A DNA stretch of 21,650 bases from positions 1-21,650 of the forward strand of contig JAICZB010000010.1 in the NCBI GenBank assembly GCA_025933895.1, read 5' to 3'. The translations under genes were made by a program, and so were the position numbers. How positions within the stretch are numbered: position 1 is the first letter of the stretch; each line of letters opens with the position of its first letter. This stretch comes from Thermoleophilia bacterium. GTDB taxonomy: Bacteria > Actinomycetota > Thermoleophilia > Gaiellales > Gaiellaceae. Below the pieces are notes generated by a model. The model saw nothing but the letters and a program-made list of their open reading frames with translations, was not told where the DNA came from and did not search any database. Positions 11,932 to 19,588 of this stretch are shown piece after piece.

Positions 11932-12378
11932 GTGCTTCGCCCCGCGGACCAGCAGGACACGCGCTTCCTCCGCGACATGCTCCGCCACGCCTATCACTGG
12001 CGGATCGCGGAGGATCCGGACCTGCCCGTCTTCCGGTACGTCCAGAACTGGGGGAGGCCCGGCGACGCCGGCGTGATCGCATCGGCAGGGCCGAACGCCT
12101 ACGGAGCGGCGTGGTACCGGCTCTTCCCGGCGTCGGCGCCCGGCTTCGGCTTCGTCGACGAGGAGACGCCGGAGGTGACGATCGCCGTCGTGCCGAGCCA
12201 GCGAGGCCGCGGCACCGGCGGCGAGCTCCTCGAGGCCCTGGTCGAGCGCGCCCGCGCCGACGGCTTCCCGCGGATCAGCCTCAGCGCACAGCCGGGCCAG
12301 ACGAGCTTCTACGAGCAGCACGGCTTCCACGAGCTGCGGCGCGAGGACGGAACCGTGACGATGGTCGCCGACCTCTGA
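11932..12378 (+). CDS. GNAT family N-acetyltransferase
   Basis: This 148-residue protein shows GNAT motif A at about 84-105 (IAVVPSQRGRGTGGELLEAL), whose Q-R-G-R-G-T-G loop binds the acetyl-CoA pyrophosphate. Motif B is FYEQHGFHEL near 127-136. The N-terminus LRPADQQDTRFLRDMLRHAY is the usual first strand and helix, with a HWR insert. The acceptor substrate is unknown. GTG 11932 lies 3 nt after the VOC stop. Its place between E2 and E3 of an acyl-CoA-producing complex means it is made together with an acetyl-CoA source, but direct action on the complex would be speculation. Confidence 0.88.
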   Translation: MLRPADQQDTRFLRDMLRHAYHWRIAEDPDLPVFRYVQNWGRPGDAGVIASAGPNAYGAAWYRLFPASAPGFGFVDEETPEVTIAVVPSQRGRGTGGELLEALVERARADGFPRISLSAQPGQTSFYEQHGFHELRREDGTVTMVADL

Positions 12379-12379
12379 T

Positions 12380-12385
12380 TAGTGT
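12380..12385 (+). promoter_or_regulatory. Possible internal promoter -10 before the E3 gene
   Basis: TAGTGT lies in the 46-nt gap between the GNAT gene and the dihydrolipoamide dehydrogenase gene and fits TANNNT. I see no convincing -35. It would give E3 a leader of about 30 nt with a good Shine-Dalgarno, and would allow E3 to be made apart from E1/E2, as is useful for a shared subunit. Confidence 0.25.
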
Positions 12386-12424
12386 CAGACCGAACGAAGA
12401 GGGAGACGAGAAAGGGAGATGAGC

Positions 12425-13834
12425 ATGGACGTTGACGTCGCCGTCCTCGGAGGCGGCCCGGGCGGCTACACCGCCGCCATCCGCGCCGCGCAGCTCGGCG
12501 CGAAGGTCGCCTGCATCGAGAGGGAGCCCGAGCTCGGCGGCACATGCCTGCGCGTCGGCTGCATCCCGACCAAGGCGTGGGTGCAGACGGCGTTCGCACT
12601 CAAGGAGGCGGAGGAGAGCTTCGCGAAGTTCGGCGTGAACGTGGGGGAGGCGAAGCTCGACCTCGCCACCGCGAACGTCTGGAAGGCGGGCGTTTCGAAG
12701 CAGATGACGTCGGGCGTGGAGAGCCTCTTCAAGGCGAACGGCGTCGAGTGGGTGAAGGGCACCGGCACGTTCACCGATGCGACCACGATCGCGGTCGAGG
12801 GCGGGGAGGACGTCTCGTTCCGGTCGGCGATCGTGGCGACGGGCTCGTATCCGCTGAGCCCGCCGATAGAGGGGCTCGACTCCCCACGCTGCGTCGACTC
12901 CACCGGACTGCTCGCGCAGGAGCAGGTGCCGGGCCGGCTCGTCATCCTCGGCGGCGGCATCATCGGCTGCGAGTTCGCCTCGATCTTCCAGCGCTTCGGC
13001 TCGCGGGTGACGATCGTCGAGATGCTCGACTCCCTCATCCCACAGGAGGACGCCGACGCGGCCAAGGAGCTCGCCAAGCAGTTCGAGCGCCGCGGGATCT
13101 CGCTCCAGCTCGGCAAGCAGTGCACGAAGGTCGAGGATGACGGCTCGCAGCTCACCGTCCACTACGGCGACGGCGAGACGGTGCAGGCCGACCTGATGCT
13201 CGTGAGCGTTGGACGCGGCCCGCTCGTCGAAGGGATCGGCCTCGAGGCGGCAGGCGTCGAGTACGACCGGCGCGCCGGCATCTCCACCGACGAACACCGG
13301 CGGACGAGCGTCCCGCACATCTACGCGGTCGGCGACTGCGCCGGCTACTGGCAGCTCGCGCACACTGCCTTCCGCGAGGGTGAGATCGCGGCCGAGAACG
13401 CGACCGGGCACGACGCGGTCTTCGACAACCGCGCCATCCCGCGCCCGATCTACACCGATCCGGAGATCGCCGCCGTCGGGCTGACCGAGGCCGAGGCGCG
13501 CGAGCAGTACGGGGACGACGTGGCCGTCGGCCGGTTCCCGTGGATCGCGAACGCGCGCGCCGTCATGCAGGACGAGACGATCGGCTGGGTGAAGTCGATT
13601 CACGAGACGCGCTACGGCGAGCTGCTCGGCCTCGTGATGGTGGGCCCGCACGTGACCGACATGGTCGAGGCCGGCGTGGTCGCCATCGACGCCGAGTCCA
13701 CGGTCGAGACGGTCGCCGACGGGATCGCGCCCCATCCGACGCTCTCGGAGGCGATCAAGGAAGCGGGTCTCGTCGCACTCGGCCGCGCCATCCACATCCC
13801 GAATCGCAAGCCTCGCGCCGCGGCGCCTGCATAA
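12425..13834 (+). CDS. lpdA: Dihydrolipoamide dehydrogenase (E3)
   Basis: This FAD-dependent pyridine nucleotide-disulfide oxidoreductase reoxidises the lipoyl group of E2 with NAD+. It has 469 residues from the chosen start. The FAD loop is LGGGPGG (8-14). The redox pair is Cys41 and Cys46 in GGTCLRVGCIPTKAW. The NAD loop is LVILGGGIIGCEFASIF. A second FAD motif TSVPHIYAVGDC follows, and the C-terminal interface domain has the catalytic HPTLSE (H437, E442). ATG 12425 is preferred over ATG 12419 because AAAGGGAG (12411-12418) ends 6 nt before it but abuts the earlier one; the difference is two residues. It closes the dehydrogenase operon. Confidence 0.95.
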   Translation: MDVDVAVLGGGPGGYTAAIRAAQLGAKVACIEREPELGGTCLRVGCIPTKAWVQTAFALKEAEESFAKFGVNVGEAKLDLATANVWKAGVSKQMTSGVESLFKANGVEWVKGTGTFTDATTIAVEGGEDVSFRSAIVATGSYPLSPPIEGLDSPRCVDSTGLLAQEQVPGRLVILGGGIIGCEFASIFQRFGSRVTIVEMLDSLIPQEDADAAKELAKQFERRGISLQLGKQCTKVEDDGSQLTVHYGDGETVQADLMLVSVGRGPLVEGIGLEAAGVEYDRRAGISTDEHRRTSVPHIYAVGDCAGYWQLAHTAFREGEIAAENATGHDAVFDNRAIPRPIYTDPEIAAVGLTEAEAREQYGDDVAVGRFPWIANARAVMQDETIGWVKSIHETRYGELLGLVMVGPHVTDMVEAGVVAIDAESTVETVADGIAPHPTLSEAIKEAGLVALGRAIHIPNRKPRAAAPA

Positions 13835-13863
13835 GGCCGCTCGGCACGGGACAGGAGGAACGC

Positions 13864-14025
13864 ATGACCATCGTGAATAGACGCAACGCCATCGTCGGCT
13901 TCCTCACGCTCAAGGTGGGGAAGGTCGTCGCCCGCCGCAAGGCCAAGCAGGTCGGCGGCAAGCTGACCCGCTGGGGCAGCAAGAAGACCGACAAGAGCGA
14001 CAAGAACGACAAGAAGAGCGGGTAG
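13864..14025 (+). CDS. Small basic protein of unknown function (53 residues)
   Basis: The ATG follows a strong Shine-Dalgarno (AGGAGGAA at 13853-13860), one of the best in the window, which argues for real translation. The product begins MTIVNRRNAIVGFLTLKVGK, with a short hydrophobic stretch (AIVGFLTLKVGKVV), then arginine/lysine-rich sequence, and ends in a repetitive KTDKSDKNDKKSG tail. Its calculated charge is strongly positive. Such a composition fits a nucleic acid-binding or membrane-peripheral protein; I do not recognise a family. Its stop is immediately followed by the GTG of the aminotransferase gene with no spacer, so the two are probably coupled. Confidence 0.7.
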   Translation: MTIVNRRNAIVGFLTLKVGKVVARRKAKQVGGKLTRWGSKKTDKSDKNDKKSG

Positions 14026-15123
14026 GTGACCGATCTCTTCCGCGCCTCGATCGACGGCCTGGTGCCGTACGAGCCTGGCAAGCCGGTCGAGGCGGTGCAG
14101 CGGGAGCTCGGGCTCGATCACGTCGTCAAGCTCGCCTCGAACGAGGGGCCGTTCCCTCCGTTTCCGGCGGCGCTCGAGGCGATGCAGCGCGCCGTGCTCG
14201 AGCTCAACCGTTATCCCGACGGCGGCGCGTGGGCGCTCAGGACGGAGCTCGCGGAGCGGCACGGCATCGCCTTCGAGGAGCTGATCGTCGGCGCCGGCGC
14301 GGACGGGATCATCGATCTGCTCGCGCAGGCGACTCTCGACCCCGGCGACGAGGTCGTCTGCGGCTGGCCGTCCTTCCCGAGCTACGTCCTCACGGCGGCG
14401 AAGCTCGGCGCCGAGGCCCGACGCGTTCCGCTTCGCGAGCACACCCACGACCTCGACGGGCTCCTCGCGGCGATCGGGCCGCGGACGAAGCTCGTCTACG
14501 TCTGCCACCCGAACAACCCGACCGGCACTGCGAACGGCCGGGCGGAGCTGCTCGCGTTCCTCGACCGGCTGCCGGAGCACGTCCTCTGCGTCCTCGACCA
14601 GGCGTACTTCGAGTACATCGACGATCCGGACTACGTCGACGGGCTCGATCTCTTCCGCGAGGGTCGTCGCATCGCGGTGCTCCGGACGTTCTCCAAGATC
14701 TACGGGCTCGCCGGGCTGCGGGTGGGCTGGGGCGTCGCGCCCGCGGACGTCGCCACGGCGACGAGCAAGGTGCGACGTGCGTTCGACGTCGCCGCGACGG
14801 CCCAGGCGGCCGCCCTCGCGAGCCTCGACGACCCGCAGGAGATCGCACGGCGCAGGGAGCTGAACGCGACCGGCCGGGGCCGGCTGGCCGAGATCCTGCG
14901 CGGCCACGGGCTGGAGCCGGCCGGGCCTTCTCTGGGAAACTTCCTCTTCGCCGACGTGGGCGGAGGGCGGGAGCTGTTCGAGCGGCTGCAGCGCGAGGGC
15001 GTCATCGTCCGCCCGCTCGACGGCTTCGGCGCGCCGGAGGCGATTCGCGTCACGGTCGGCACGCCGGAGGAGAACGAAGCCTTCGGTGTCGCTTTGGGAC
15101 ACGTCCTTTCGGGCGTCTCGTAA
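14026..15123 (+). CDS. hisC: Histidinol-phosphate / aromatic aminotransferase (class I/II PLP)
   Basis: This 365-residue fold-type I PLP enzyme is of the HisC group, which converts imidazole-acetol phosphate and glutamate to histidinol phosphate. Related members act on phenylalanine and tyrosine. Key features are KLASNEGPFPP (35-45, the substrate-loop pattern), GAGADGIIDLL, HPNNPTG (161-167), DQAYFEY (191-197), the PLP lysine K224 in TFSKIYGLAGLRVGW, and a C-terminal VIVRPLDGFGAPEAIRVTVG segment. No other histidine genes are nearby, so it may be the broad-specificity paralogue and not the histidine-pathway enzyme. GTG 14026 directly abuts the preceding stop. Confidence 0.88.
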   Translation: MTDLFRASIDGLVPYEPGKPVEAVQRELGLDHVVKLASNEGPFPPFPAALEAMQRAVLELNRYPDGGAWALRTELAERHGIAFEELIVGAGADGIIDLLAQATLDPGDEVVCGWPSFPSYVLTAAKLGAEARRVPLREHTHDLDGLLAAIGPRTKLVYVCHPNNPTGTANGRAELLAFLDRLPEHVLCVLDQAYFEYIDDPDYVDGLDLFREGRRIAVLRTFSKIYGLAGLRVGWGVAPADVATATSKVRRAFDVAATAQAAALASLDDPQEIARRRELNATGRGRLAEILRGHGLEPAGPSLGNFLFADVGGGRELFERLQREGVIVRPLDGFGAPEAIRVTVGTPEENEAFGVALGHVLSGVS

Positions 15124-15140
15124 CCGACAGGCGCAGGTGG

Positions 15141-15146
15141 TACTTT
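15141..15146 (+). promoter_or_regulatory. Possible -10 of the MFS transporter gene
   Basis: TACTTT fits TANNNT and ends 13 nt before GTG 15160, in the 36-nt gap after the aminotransferase gene. No good -35 is visible. A transcript starting about 7 nt downstream would have a very short leader without a Shine-Dalgarno. Confidence 0.25.
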
Positions 15147-15159
15147 CGGGCGCAAGCTG

Positions 15160-16434
15160 GTGACGCCTCGCTGGTCCGCACAACTCACGCCGCTCAGGCT
15201 GCCGGGGTTCCGGAACCTCTTCTTCGCGACGCTCGGTTCGAGCGTCGGAACGCTGCTGGCCGCGGTCGCGCTTGCGCTCGACGTCAAGGACCGGACAGCC
15301 TCGTCGCCGCACTCGGGACTCTGGGTCGCTGCGGTCCTCGTGGTGGAGTTCCTACCCACGATCTTCGTCGGGCTGCTCCTCGGCCCGCTCCTCGACCGGC
15401 TCGAGCGACGGTCGCTGATGATCGCGGCCGACGTACTGCGCGTCGGGGTGTTCGTGGCGCTTCCGTTCGCTCCCAACGCCGCGACGGTCGTCGGCTTGGC
15501 GCTCGTGGCCGGACTCGCCACCGGGTTCTTCCGCCCGGCCGTCTATGCCGGCGTCCCGAACCTCGTTCCGGACGACGACTTGCCGGCCGCGAACGCGCTG
15601 TTGCAGACCGTCGAGAACGCCAGCTGGGCGATCGGGCCGCTCATCGGCGGCGCGCTGACCGGCGTTGCCGGGCCGTCGGCCGCGTACGCCATCAATGCTG
15701 CCTCGTTCGTCGTCTCCATCGCACTCCTGGTGCGCATTCCGCCGCTCCTGCTGCAGAGCGAGCGTGCGCTCTCGCGCGGGCACTGGCGGGATCTCGCCGA
15801 CGGCTTCGGAGCTGCGCTCCGCTCGCCTTCGATGCGCGCGGTGCTGGTCGGCTGGGGGATCGCCTCGCTCGCGGCCGGCGGCGCGAACCTTGCCGAGCCC
15901 TACCTCGCGAAGGACACGTTCTCGGCCGGCGACTTCGGCTACGGGCTCCTCTACGGCGCAATCGGCTCCGGTCTCGTCGTCGGGAGCTTCGCCAGCGCGC
16001 CGGCGCTCGCCCGGTACAGCGTCGCGCGCGTCTACGGGGTCGGTCTCGCGGTGCTGGCGGTCGGCTATGTCGCAGTCGCTGCGAGCCCGAACGTCTGGGT
16101 GGCGGCCGTCTGTTGCGTGATCACGGGCATCGGCAACGGCGCGGCCATCGCATGCAACGCCTTGCTCGTCCAACGAGGGACATTCGACCTGATGCGCGGG
16201 CGCGCGCTCACGTTCGTCATGAGCGTGACCTATGTCCTCGTCGGCGTCGGCAACGGGGTAGGCGGGCTCGTTATCCATCGCGCCGGCGCGCGCTGGATCT
16301 GGGGCGGCGCGGGAGGCGCGGTGCTCGTCGCCGCAGTCGCCGGCTCGCTGCTCGCGCGCAAGCTCGGGAGCGAGACCGCGGCCGCAGCCGAGGTCGTCCC
16401 GGCGGAACGTACGCCGGTCGCCGCCACGAACTGA
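15160..16434 (+). CDS. MFS transporter (EntS/MFS_3-like exporter)
   Basis: This 424-residue integral membrane protein is largely hydrophobic, with about 10-12 transmembrane segments. It opens LTPLRLPGFRNLFFATLGSS, the usual start of the MFS_3 group, in which the first helix follows an F-R-N/L segment. The conserved loop between helices 2 and 3 appears as GPLLDRLERRSLMIAADVLR. A cytoplasmic central loop lies around LLQSERALSRGHWRDLADGF. Members of the group export siderophores or drugs; the substrate here is unknown. The C-terminal tail is Ala/Glu-rich. GTG 15160 is the best start, since the first hydrophobic helix follows shortly after. It precedes the MeaB-like gene by 14 nt. Confidence 0.88.
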   Translation: MTPRWSAQLTPLRLPGFRNLFFATLGSSVGTLLAAVALALDVKDRTASSPHSGLWVAAVLVVEFLPTIFVGLLLGPLLDRLERRSLMIAADVLRVGVFVALPFAPNAATVVGLALVAGLATGFFRPAVYAGVPNLVPDDDLPAANALLQTVENASWAIGPLIGGALTGVAGPSAAYAINAASFVVSIALLVRIPPLLLQSERALSRGHWRDLADGFGAALRSPSMRAVLVGWGIASLAAGGANLAEPYLAKDTFSAGDFGYGLLYGAIGSGLVVGSFASAPALARYSVARVYGVGLAVLAVGYVAVAASPNVWVAAVCCVITGIGNGAAIACNALLVQRGTFDLMRGRALTFVMSVTYVLVGVGNGVGGLVIHRAGARWIWGGAGGAVLVAAVAGSLLARKLGSETAAAAEVVPAERTPVAATN

Positions 16435-16435
16435 A

Positions 16436-16441
16436 TAGATT
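16436..16441 (+). promoter_or_regulatory. -10 box for a leaderless MeaB-like transcript
   Basis: TAGATT fits TANNNT and ends 7 nt before GTG 16449, with no Shine-Dalgarno between. It starts 2 nt after the MFS stop codon. The spacing matches the other leaderless candidates at 8434 and 20938, so this gene and those downstream may be transcribed independently of the MFS gene. Confidence 0.45.
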
Positions 16442-16448
16442 CCGCTCC

Positions 16449-17450
16449 GTGGCGGGGCGGCGCGACTGGACTCGGGAAGACCTGGCGGCCGGCATCCGCG
16501 ACGGTGACCGGCGCGCCCTCGCGCGTGCGATCTCGCTCGTGGAGGACGGTGATCCGCTCGCGTACGGCGTCGTCGCCGACCTCTATCCGCAGACCGGCTC
16601 GGCCTACTCGGTCGGCGTCACAGGGCCGCCCGGCGTCGGGAAGTCGAGCCTCGTCTCCGCGCTGATCCGGCACGTCCGCGAGCGCGACGTCACGGTCGGC
16701 GTCGTCTCGGTCGATCCCTCGAGCCCGTTCTCGCACGGGGCGCTCCTCGGCGACCGGATCCGGCTCAGCGACCATTTCCTCGATCCGGACGTCTTCATCC
16801 GCTCGATGGGGACACGCGGCCACCTCGGCGGCCTCGCCGAGGCGGCGCTGCAGGCGCTGCTCGTCCTCGACGCGGCCGGCAAGAACGTCCTCTTCCTCGA
16901 GACGGTCGGTGCCGGGCAGAGCGAGGTCGAGGTGATCGGGATCGCCGACACCGTGCTCCTCGTCCTCATGCCGGGCTCAGGCGACGCCGTGCAGGCGCTG
17001 AAGGCCGGGATCATGGAGATCCCGGACGTGATCGCGATCAACAAGATGGATCACCCGGCGGCGAAGACGATGCTGAACGAGGTGCGCTCGATCCTCGCGC
17101 TCGATCGCAGTCGCGAGTGGAACCCGCCGATCGTCCTCACCGAGGCCGTGCGCGGCGAGCACGTGGCAGAGCTGTGGGAGAAGGTCGAGGAGCACCGCGC
17201 GTTCCTCGAGCAGAGCGGGAGGTTGGACGAGCGGCGCCGGCAGAACCTGGCGCGCGAGGTCTTCGCCGTCGCCGCCGGCCGGGCGAGCCGTCATCTCGAG
17301 CGGGCGGTCGCCGACGACGCCGAGCTGCGGCGGCTCCTCTCCGAGGTGCAGGCTCGAGAGCTCGACCCGCTGACAGCGGTACGGGAGATACTCGAGAAGG
17401 TTTTCCGCATCCACGATGGCGACGCAGGTAACCGCACCCGACCTTCCTGA
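16449..17450 (+). CDS. meaB: MeaB/ArgK-type G3E GTPase, chaperone of B12-dependent mutases
   Basis: This 333-residue P-loop GTPase has Walker A GPPGVGKSS (59-67), a DPSSPFSHGALLGDRIR segment (89-105), the switch segment ETVGAGQSEVEV (151-162) and the guanine-specificity motif NKMD (198-201). These are typical of MeaB/MMAA proteins, which load cobalamin onto methylmalonyl-CoA mutase and protect it. Related proteins serve isobutyryl-CoA mutase. No mutase gene is present in the window, so the partner must be elsewhere. The start GTG 16449 gives MAGRRDWTREDLAAGI, the usual N-terminal helix. The last residues (HDGDAGNRTRPS) run 35 nt into the next gene. Confidence 0.92.
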   Translation: MAGRRDWTREDLAAGIRDGDRRALARAISLVEDGDPLAYGVVADLYPQTGSAYSVGVTGPPGVGKSSLVSALIRHVRERDVTVGVVSVDPSSPFSHGALLGDRIRLSDHFLDPDVFIRSMGTRGHLGGLAEAALQALLVLDAAGKNVLFLETVGAGQSEVEVIGIADTVLLVLMPGSGDAVQALKAGIMEIPDVIAINKMDHPAAKTMLNEVRSILALDRSREWNPPIVLTEAVRGEHVAELWEKVEEHRAFLEQSGRLDERRRQNLAREVFAVAAGRASRHLERAVADDAELRRLLSEVQARELDPLTAVREILEKVFRIHDGDAGNRTRPS

Positions 17451-18603
17451 GATCGAGCGCGCGCGCGAGCGGCTCGCCGGAGTCGCGCGCGTCACGCCGG
17501 TCTTCCCGTCCGAGACCCTGTCGCGGCTCGCCGGACGGCCGGTGCGCCTCAAGGCCGAGAACCTGCAGCGCACGGGGTCGTTCAAGATCCGCGGCGCGTA
17601 CACGAAGGTCTCGGGCCTGGAGCCGGAGCAGCGAGCGGCCGGCGTGGTCGCGGCGAGCGCCGGCAACCACGGCCAGGCCGTCGCGTGGGCGGCCCGCGAG
17701 CTCGGCGCGCCCGCGCGCATCTTCATGCCGCAGGACTCGCCGATGGCGAAGGTCGACGCGACGCGCAACTACGGGGCCGAGGTCGAGCTCACCGGCGCCG
17801 CATTCGAGGAGACGCTCGCGACGGCGCGGGCCCACATCGAGCGGACGGGCGCCACCTTCGTGCACCCGTACGAGGACACGCTCGTGATGTCGGGCCAGGG
17901 CACGATCGGGCTCGAGCTCGCGGAGCAGGTCGCCGAGCTCGAGACGGTCGTGCTCCCCATCGGCGGCGGAGGGCTCGCGTCGGGGATCTCCCTGGCGCTG
18001 CGCGCCGTGCGGCCGGGGCTGCGGCTCGTGGGCGTGCAGGCGGCGGGAACGCGGCCGGGCGGCTCCGGCTACACGATCGCCGACGGGATCGCCGTCAAGG
18101 AGCCCGGCGAGCCGACGATGGGGATCCTGAGCGAGACGCTCGACGACATCGTCTTCGTGGAGGACGAGCAGATCGCGGAGGCGATCGTCCTGCTCGCGGA
18201 GAGGACGAAGCTCGTCGTCGAGGGGGCGGGCGCGGTCAGCGTCGCCGCGATCCTCGGCGGCCTCGCGGGCGGCTCTGGACCGGCGCTCGCGCTCCTGTCC
18301 GGCGGCAACATCGACGCCTCGCTCATGGTGCAGGTGATGCGGCGCGGGCTCGCGCTGCACGGCCGCTACCTCGTCCTCCGGACGCGCGTTCCCGACCGTC
18401 CGGGAGAGCTCGCGAAGCTGCTCGGCCTGCTCGCCGAGGAGCGCGTGAACGTCGTCGAGGTCGAGCACCAGCGGGAGGCGGCCGGCGTTCCGGTCGGTCA
18501 CACCGGCGTCGAGCTGACTCTGCTGACGCGCGACCCGGAGCACTGCGAGCAGCTCATCGCCGAGCTCGACGGGTGGGGCTATCCCGCCGAGCGGCTGGAT
18601 TGA
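17416..18603 (+). CDS. ilvA: Threonine ammonia-lyase (threonine deaminase), medium form with ACT domain
   Basis: This 395-residue fold-type II PLP enzyme converts threonine to 2-oxobutanoate and ammonia, the first step to isoleucine. The PLP lysine is K57 in TGSFKIRGA. The substrate loop is SAGNHGQ (81-87). The phosphate-binding glycine loop is GGGGLASG (181-188). From about residue 315 a single C-terminal ACT-like domain (YLVLRTRVPDRPGELAKLLG onward) could bind isoleucine or another amino acid. The length and single ACT domain fit the medium form, so whether its role is biosynthetic or catabolic is not settled by sequence. It overlaps the MeaB-like gene by 35 nt, and its stop is in a TTGA overlap with AzlC. 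Confidence 0.9.
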   Translation: MATQVTAPDLPEIERARERLAGVARVTPVFPSETLSRLAGRPVRLKAENLQRTGSFKIRGAYTKVSGLEPEQRAAGVVAASAGNHGQAVAWAARELGAPARIFMPQDSPMAKVDATRNYGAEVELTGAAFEETLATARAHIERTGATFVHPYEDTLVMSGQGTIGLELAEQVAELETVVLPIGGGGLASGISLALRAVRPGLRLVGVQAAGTRPGGSGYTIADGIAVKEPGEPTMGILSETLDDIVFVEDEQIAEAIVLLAERTKLVVEGAGAVSVAAILGGLAGGSGPALALLSGGNIDASLMVQVMRRGLALHGRYLVLRTRVPDRPGELAKLLGLLAEERVNVVEVEHQREAAGVPVGHTGVELTLLTRDPEHCEQLIAELDGWGYPAERLD

Positions 18604-19271
18604 GCGACCAGGCGGCCGCGCGCGAGCGGCGCGAGGCGGGAATCCGGCGCGGCATTCCGTTCGGGATCGCCGTTTTCGTGATCTCGATCTCGTTCGGGGT
18701 GCTGGCGCGGCCGCTGATGGGCCCGGTCGCGCCGATCGTGATGTCGGTCGTGGTCTTCTCGGGCTCGGCGCAATTCGGCGCGCTCGCAGTCCTGCTCGCG
18801 GGTGGAAGCGCGGCAGCTGCGATTGCCGCCGGCCTGTTGCTGAACGCGCGCTATCTGGCGATGGGGCTCGCGCTCGCTCCCTCGCTGCGCGGACGCGCGC
18901 TGTCGCGGGCCGCGTTCGCCATGCCGATGGTCGACGCGTCCTGGGCGGCGGCGAGCACCGGCAGCGGCACGTTCGACCCCTGGTACCTGGTCGGCGTCAG
19001 CATTCCGCAGTACGCCGGCTGGGTGCTCGGGACGGTGGTCGGGGTGTTCGTCGGCCCGGCGCTCGGTCACCCGGACGCGCTCGGCCTCGACGCGCTGTTC
19101 CCGGCGTTCTTCCTGGCGCTCCTGTTCGAGGAGGCGCGTGGCAGACGGCGGATGGTCGCGGCCGGCGGCGGAGCCGGGATCGCGCTGGCACTGACCCCGA
19201 TCCTCCCTGCGGGGCTGCCGATCCTGGCCGCGGCGCTGGGCGCCGTCGCTGCGTCGAGGATGCGGTCGTGA
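18600..19271 (+). CDS. azlC: AzlC family branched-chain amino acid exporter, large subunit
   Basis: This 223-residue membrane protein opens with a charged SDQAAARERREAGIRRG segment, then hydrophobic helices IPFGIAVFVISISFGVLA and on. The AzlC signatures FSGSAQF and NARYLAMGLALAP are present. AzlC with AzlD exports branched-chain amino acids and analogues. The TTG at 18600 overlaps the threonine deaminase stop (TTGA) and gives the full N-terminus; no ATG or GTG lies before the first helix. Its place after threonine deaminase supports a link to isoleucine-pathway metabolites. It overlaps azlD by GTGA. Confidence 0.9.
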   Translation: MSDQAAARERREAGIRRGIPFGIAVFVISISFGVLARPLMGPVAPIVMSVVVFSGSAQFGALAVLLAGGSAAAAIAAGLLLNARYLAMGLALAPSLRGRALSRAAFAMPMVDASWAAASTGSGTFDPWYLVGVSIPQYAGWVLGTVVGVFVGPALGHPDALGLDALFPAFFLALLFEEARGRRRMVAAGGGAGIALALTPILPAGLPILAAALGAVAASRMRS

Positions 19272-19576
19272 CCGGAGTGTGGGTGACGATCGGCTCGCTC
19301 GCCTTCGGGACGGCGGTGCTGAAGCTGGCCGGACCGCTGGCGCTGGGAGGCCGGCCTCTGTCCGCGAGAGCGCTGAACGTCGTCGAGTTGCTCGCCTCCG
19401 CGCTACTCGCGGCGCTGGTCGTCGTCGAAACGTTCGGCAAGGGACGCTCTCTGACACTCGACGCGCGCGTCCTCGGCGTGGCATTCGCGGCCGTCCTGCT
19501 CGCGAGGCGGGCGCCGATGATCGTCGTGGTGGTCGGTGCGGCGGCCGTGACTGCGATCGCGCGCCTGCTCTCGTAG
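19268..19576 (+). CDS. azlD: AzlD family branched-chain amino acid exporter, small subunit
   Basis: This 102-residue protein has three or four hydrophobic segments: WVTIGSLAFGTAVLKLAGPL, VVELLASALLAALVVVETF, then LGVAFAAVLLARRAPMIVVV and a final helix. That is the size and topology of AzlD, the obligate partner of AzlC. The GTG start overlaps the azlC stop in GTGA. The gene converges with the minus-strand dioxygenase-rhodanese gene across 12 nt. Confidence 0.88.
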   Translation: MTGVWVTIGSLAFGTAVLKLAGPLALGGRPLSARALNVVELLASALLAALVVVETFGKGRSLTLDARVLGVAFAAVLLARRAPMIVVVVGAAAVTAIARLLS

Positions 19577-19588
19577 TCCGCGGCGCGG

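Noticed and set aside
9895..12330. An 811-residue minus-strand open frame opposite the dehydrogenase operon
   Set aside because: Antisense shadow of E1beta, E2, VOC and GNAT genes, all of which have clear motifs on the plus strand.
12419..12424. ATG 12419 as the dihydrolipoamide dehydrogenase start
   Set aside because: It would leave no spacing from the AAAGGGAG ribosome-binding site. ATG 12425 has 6 nt spacing; the difference is only two residues.
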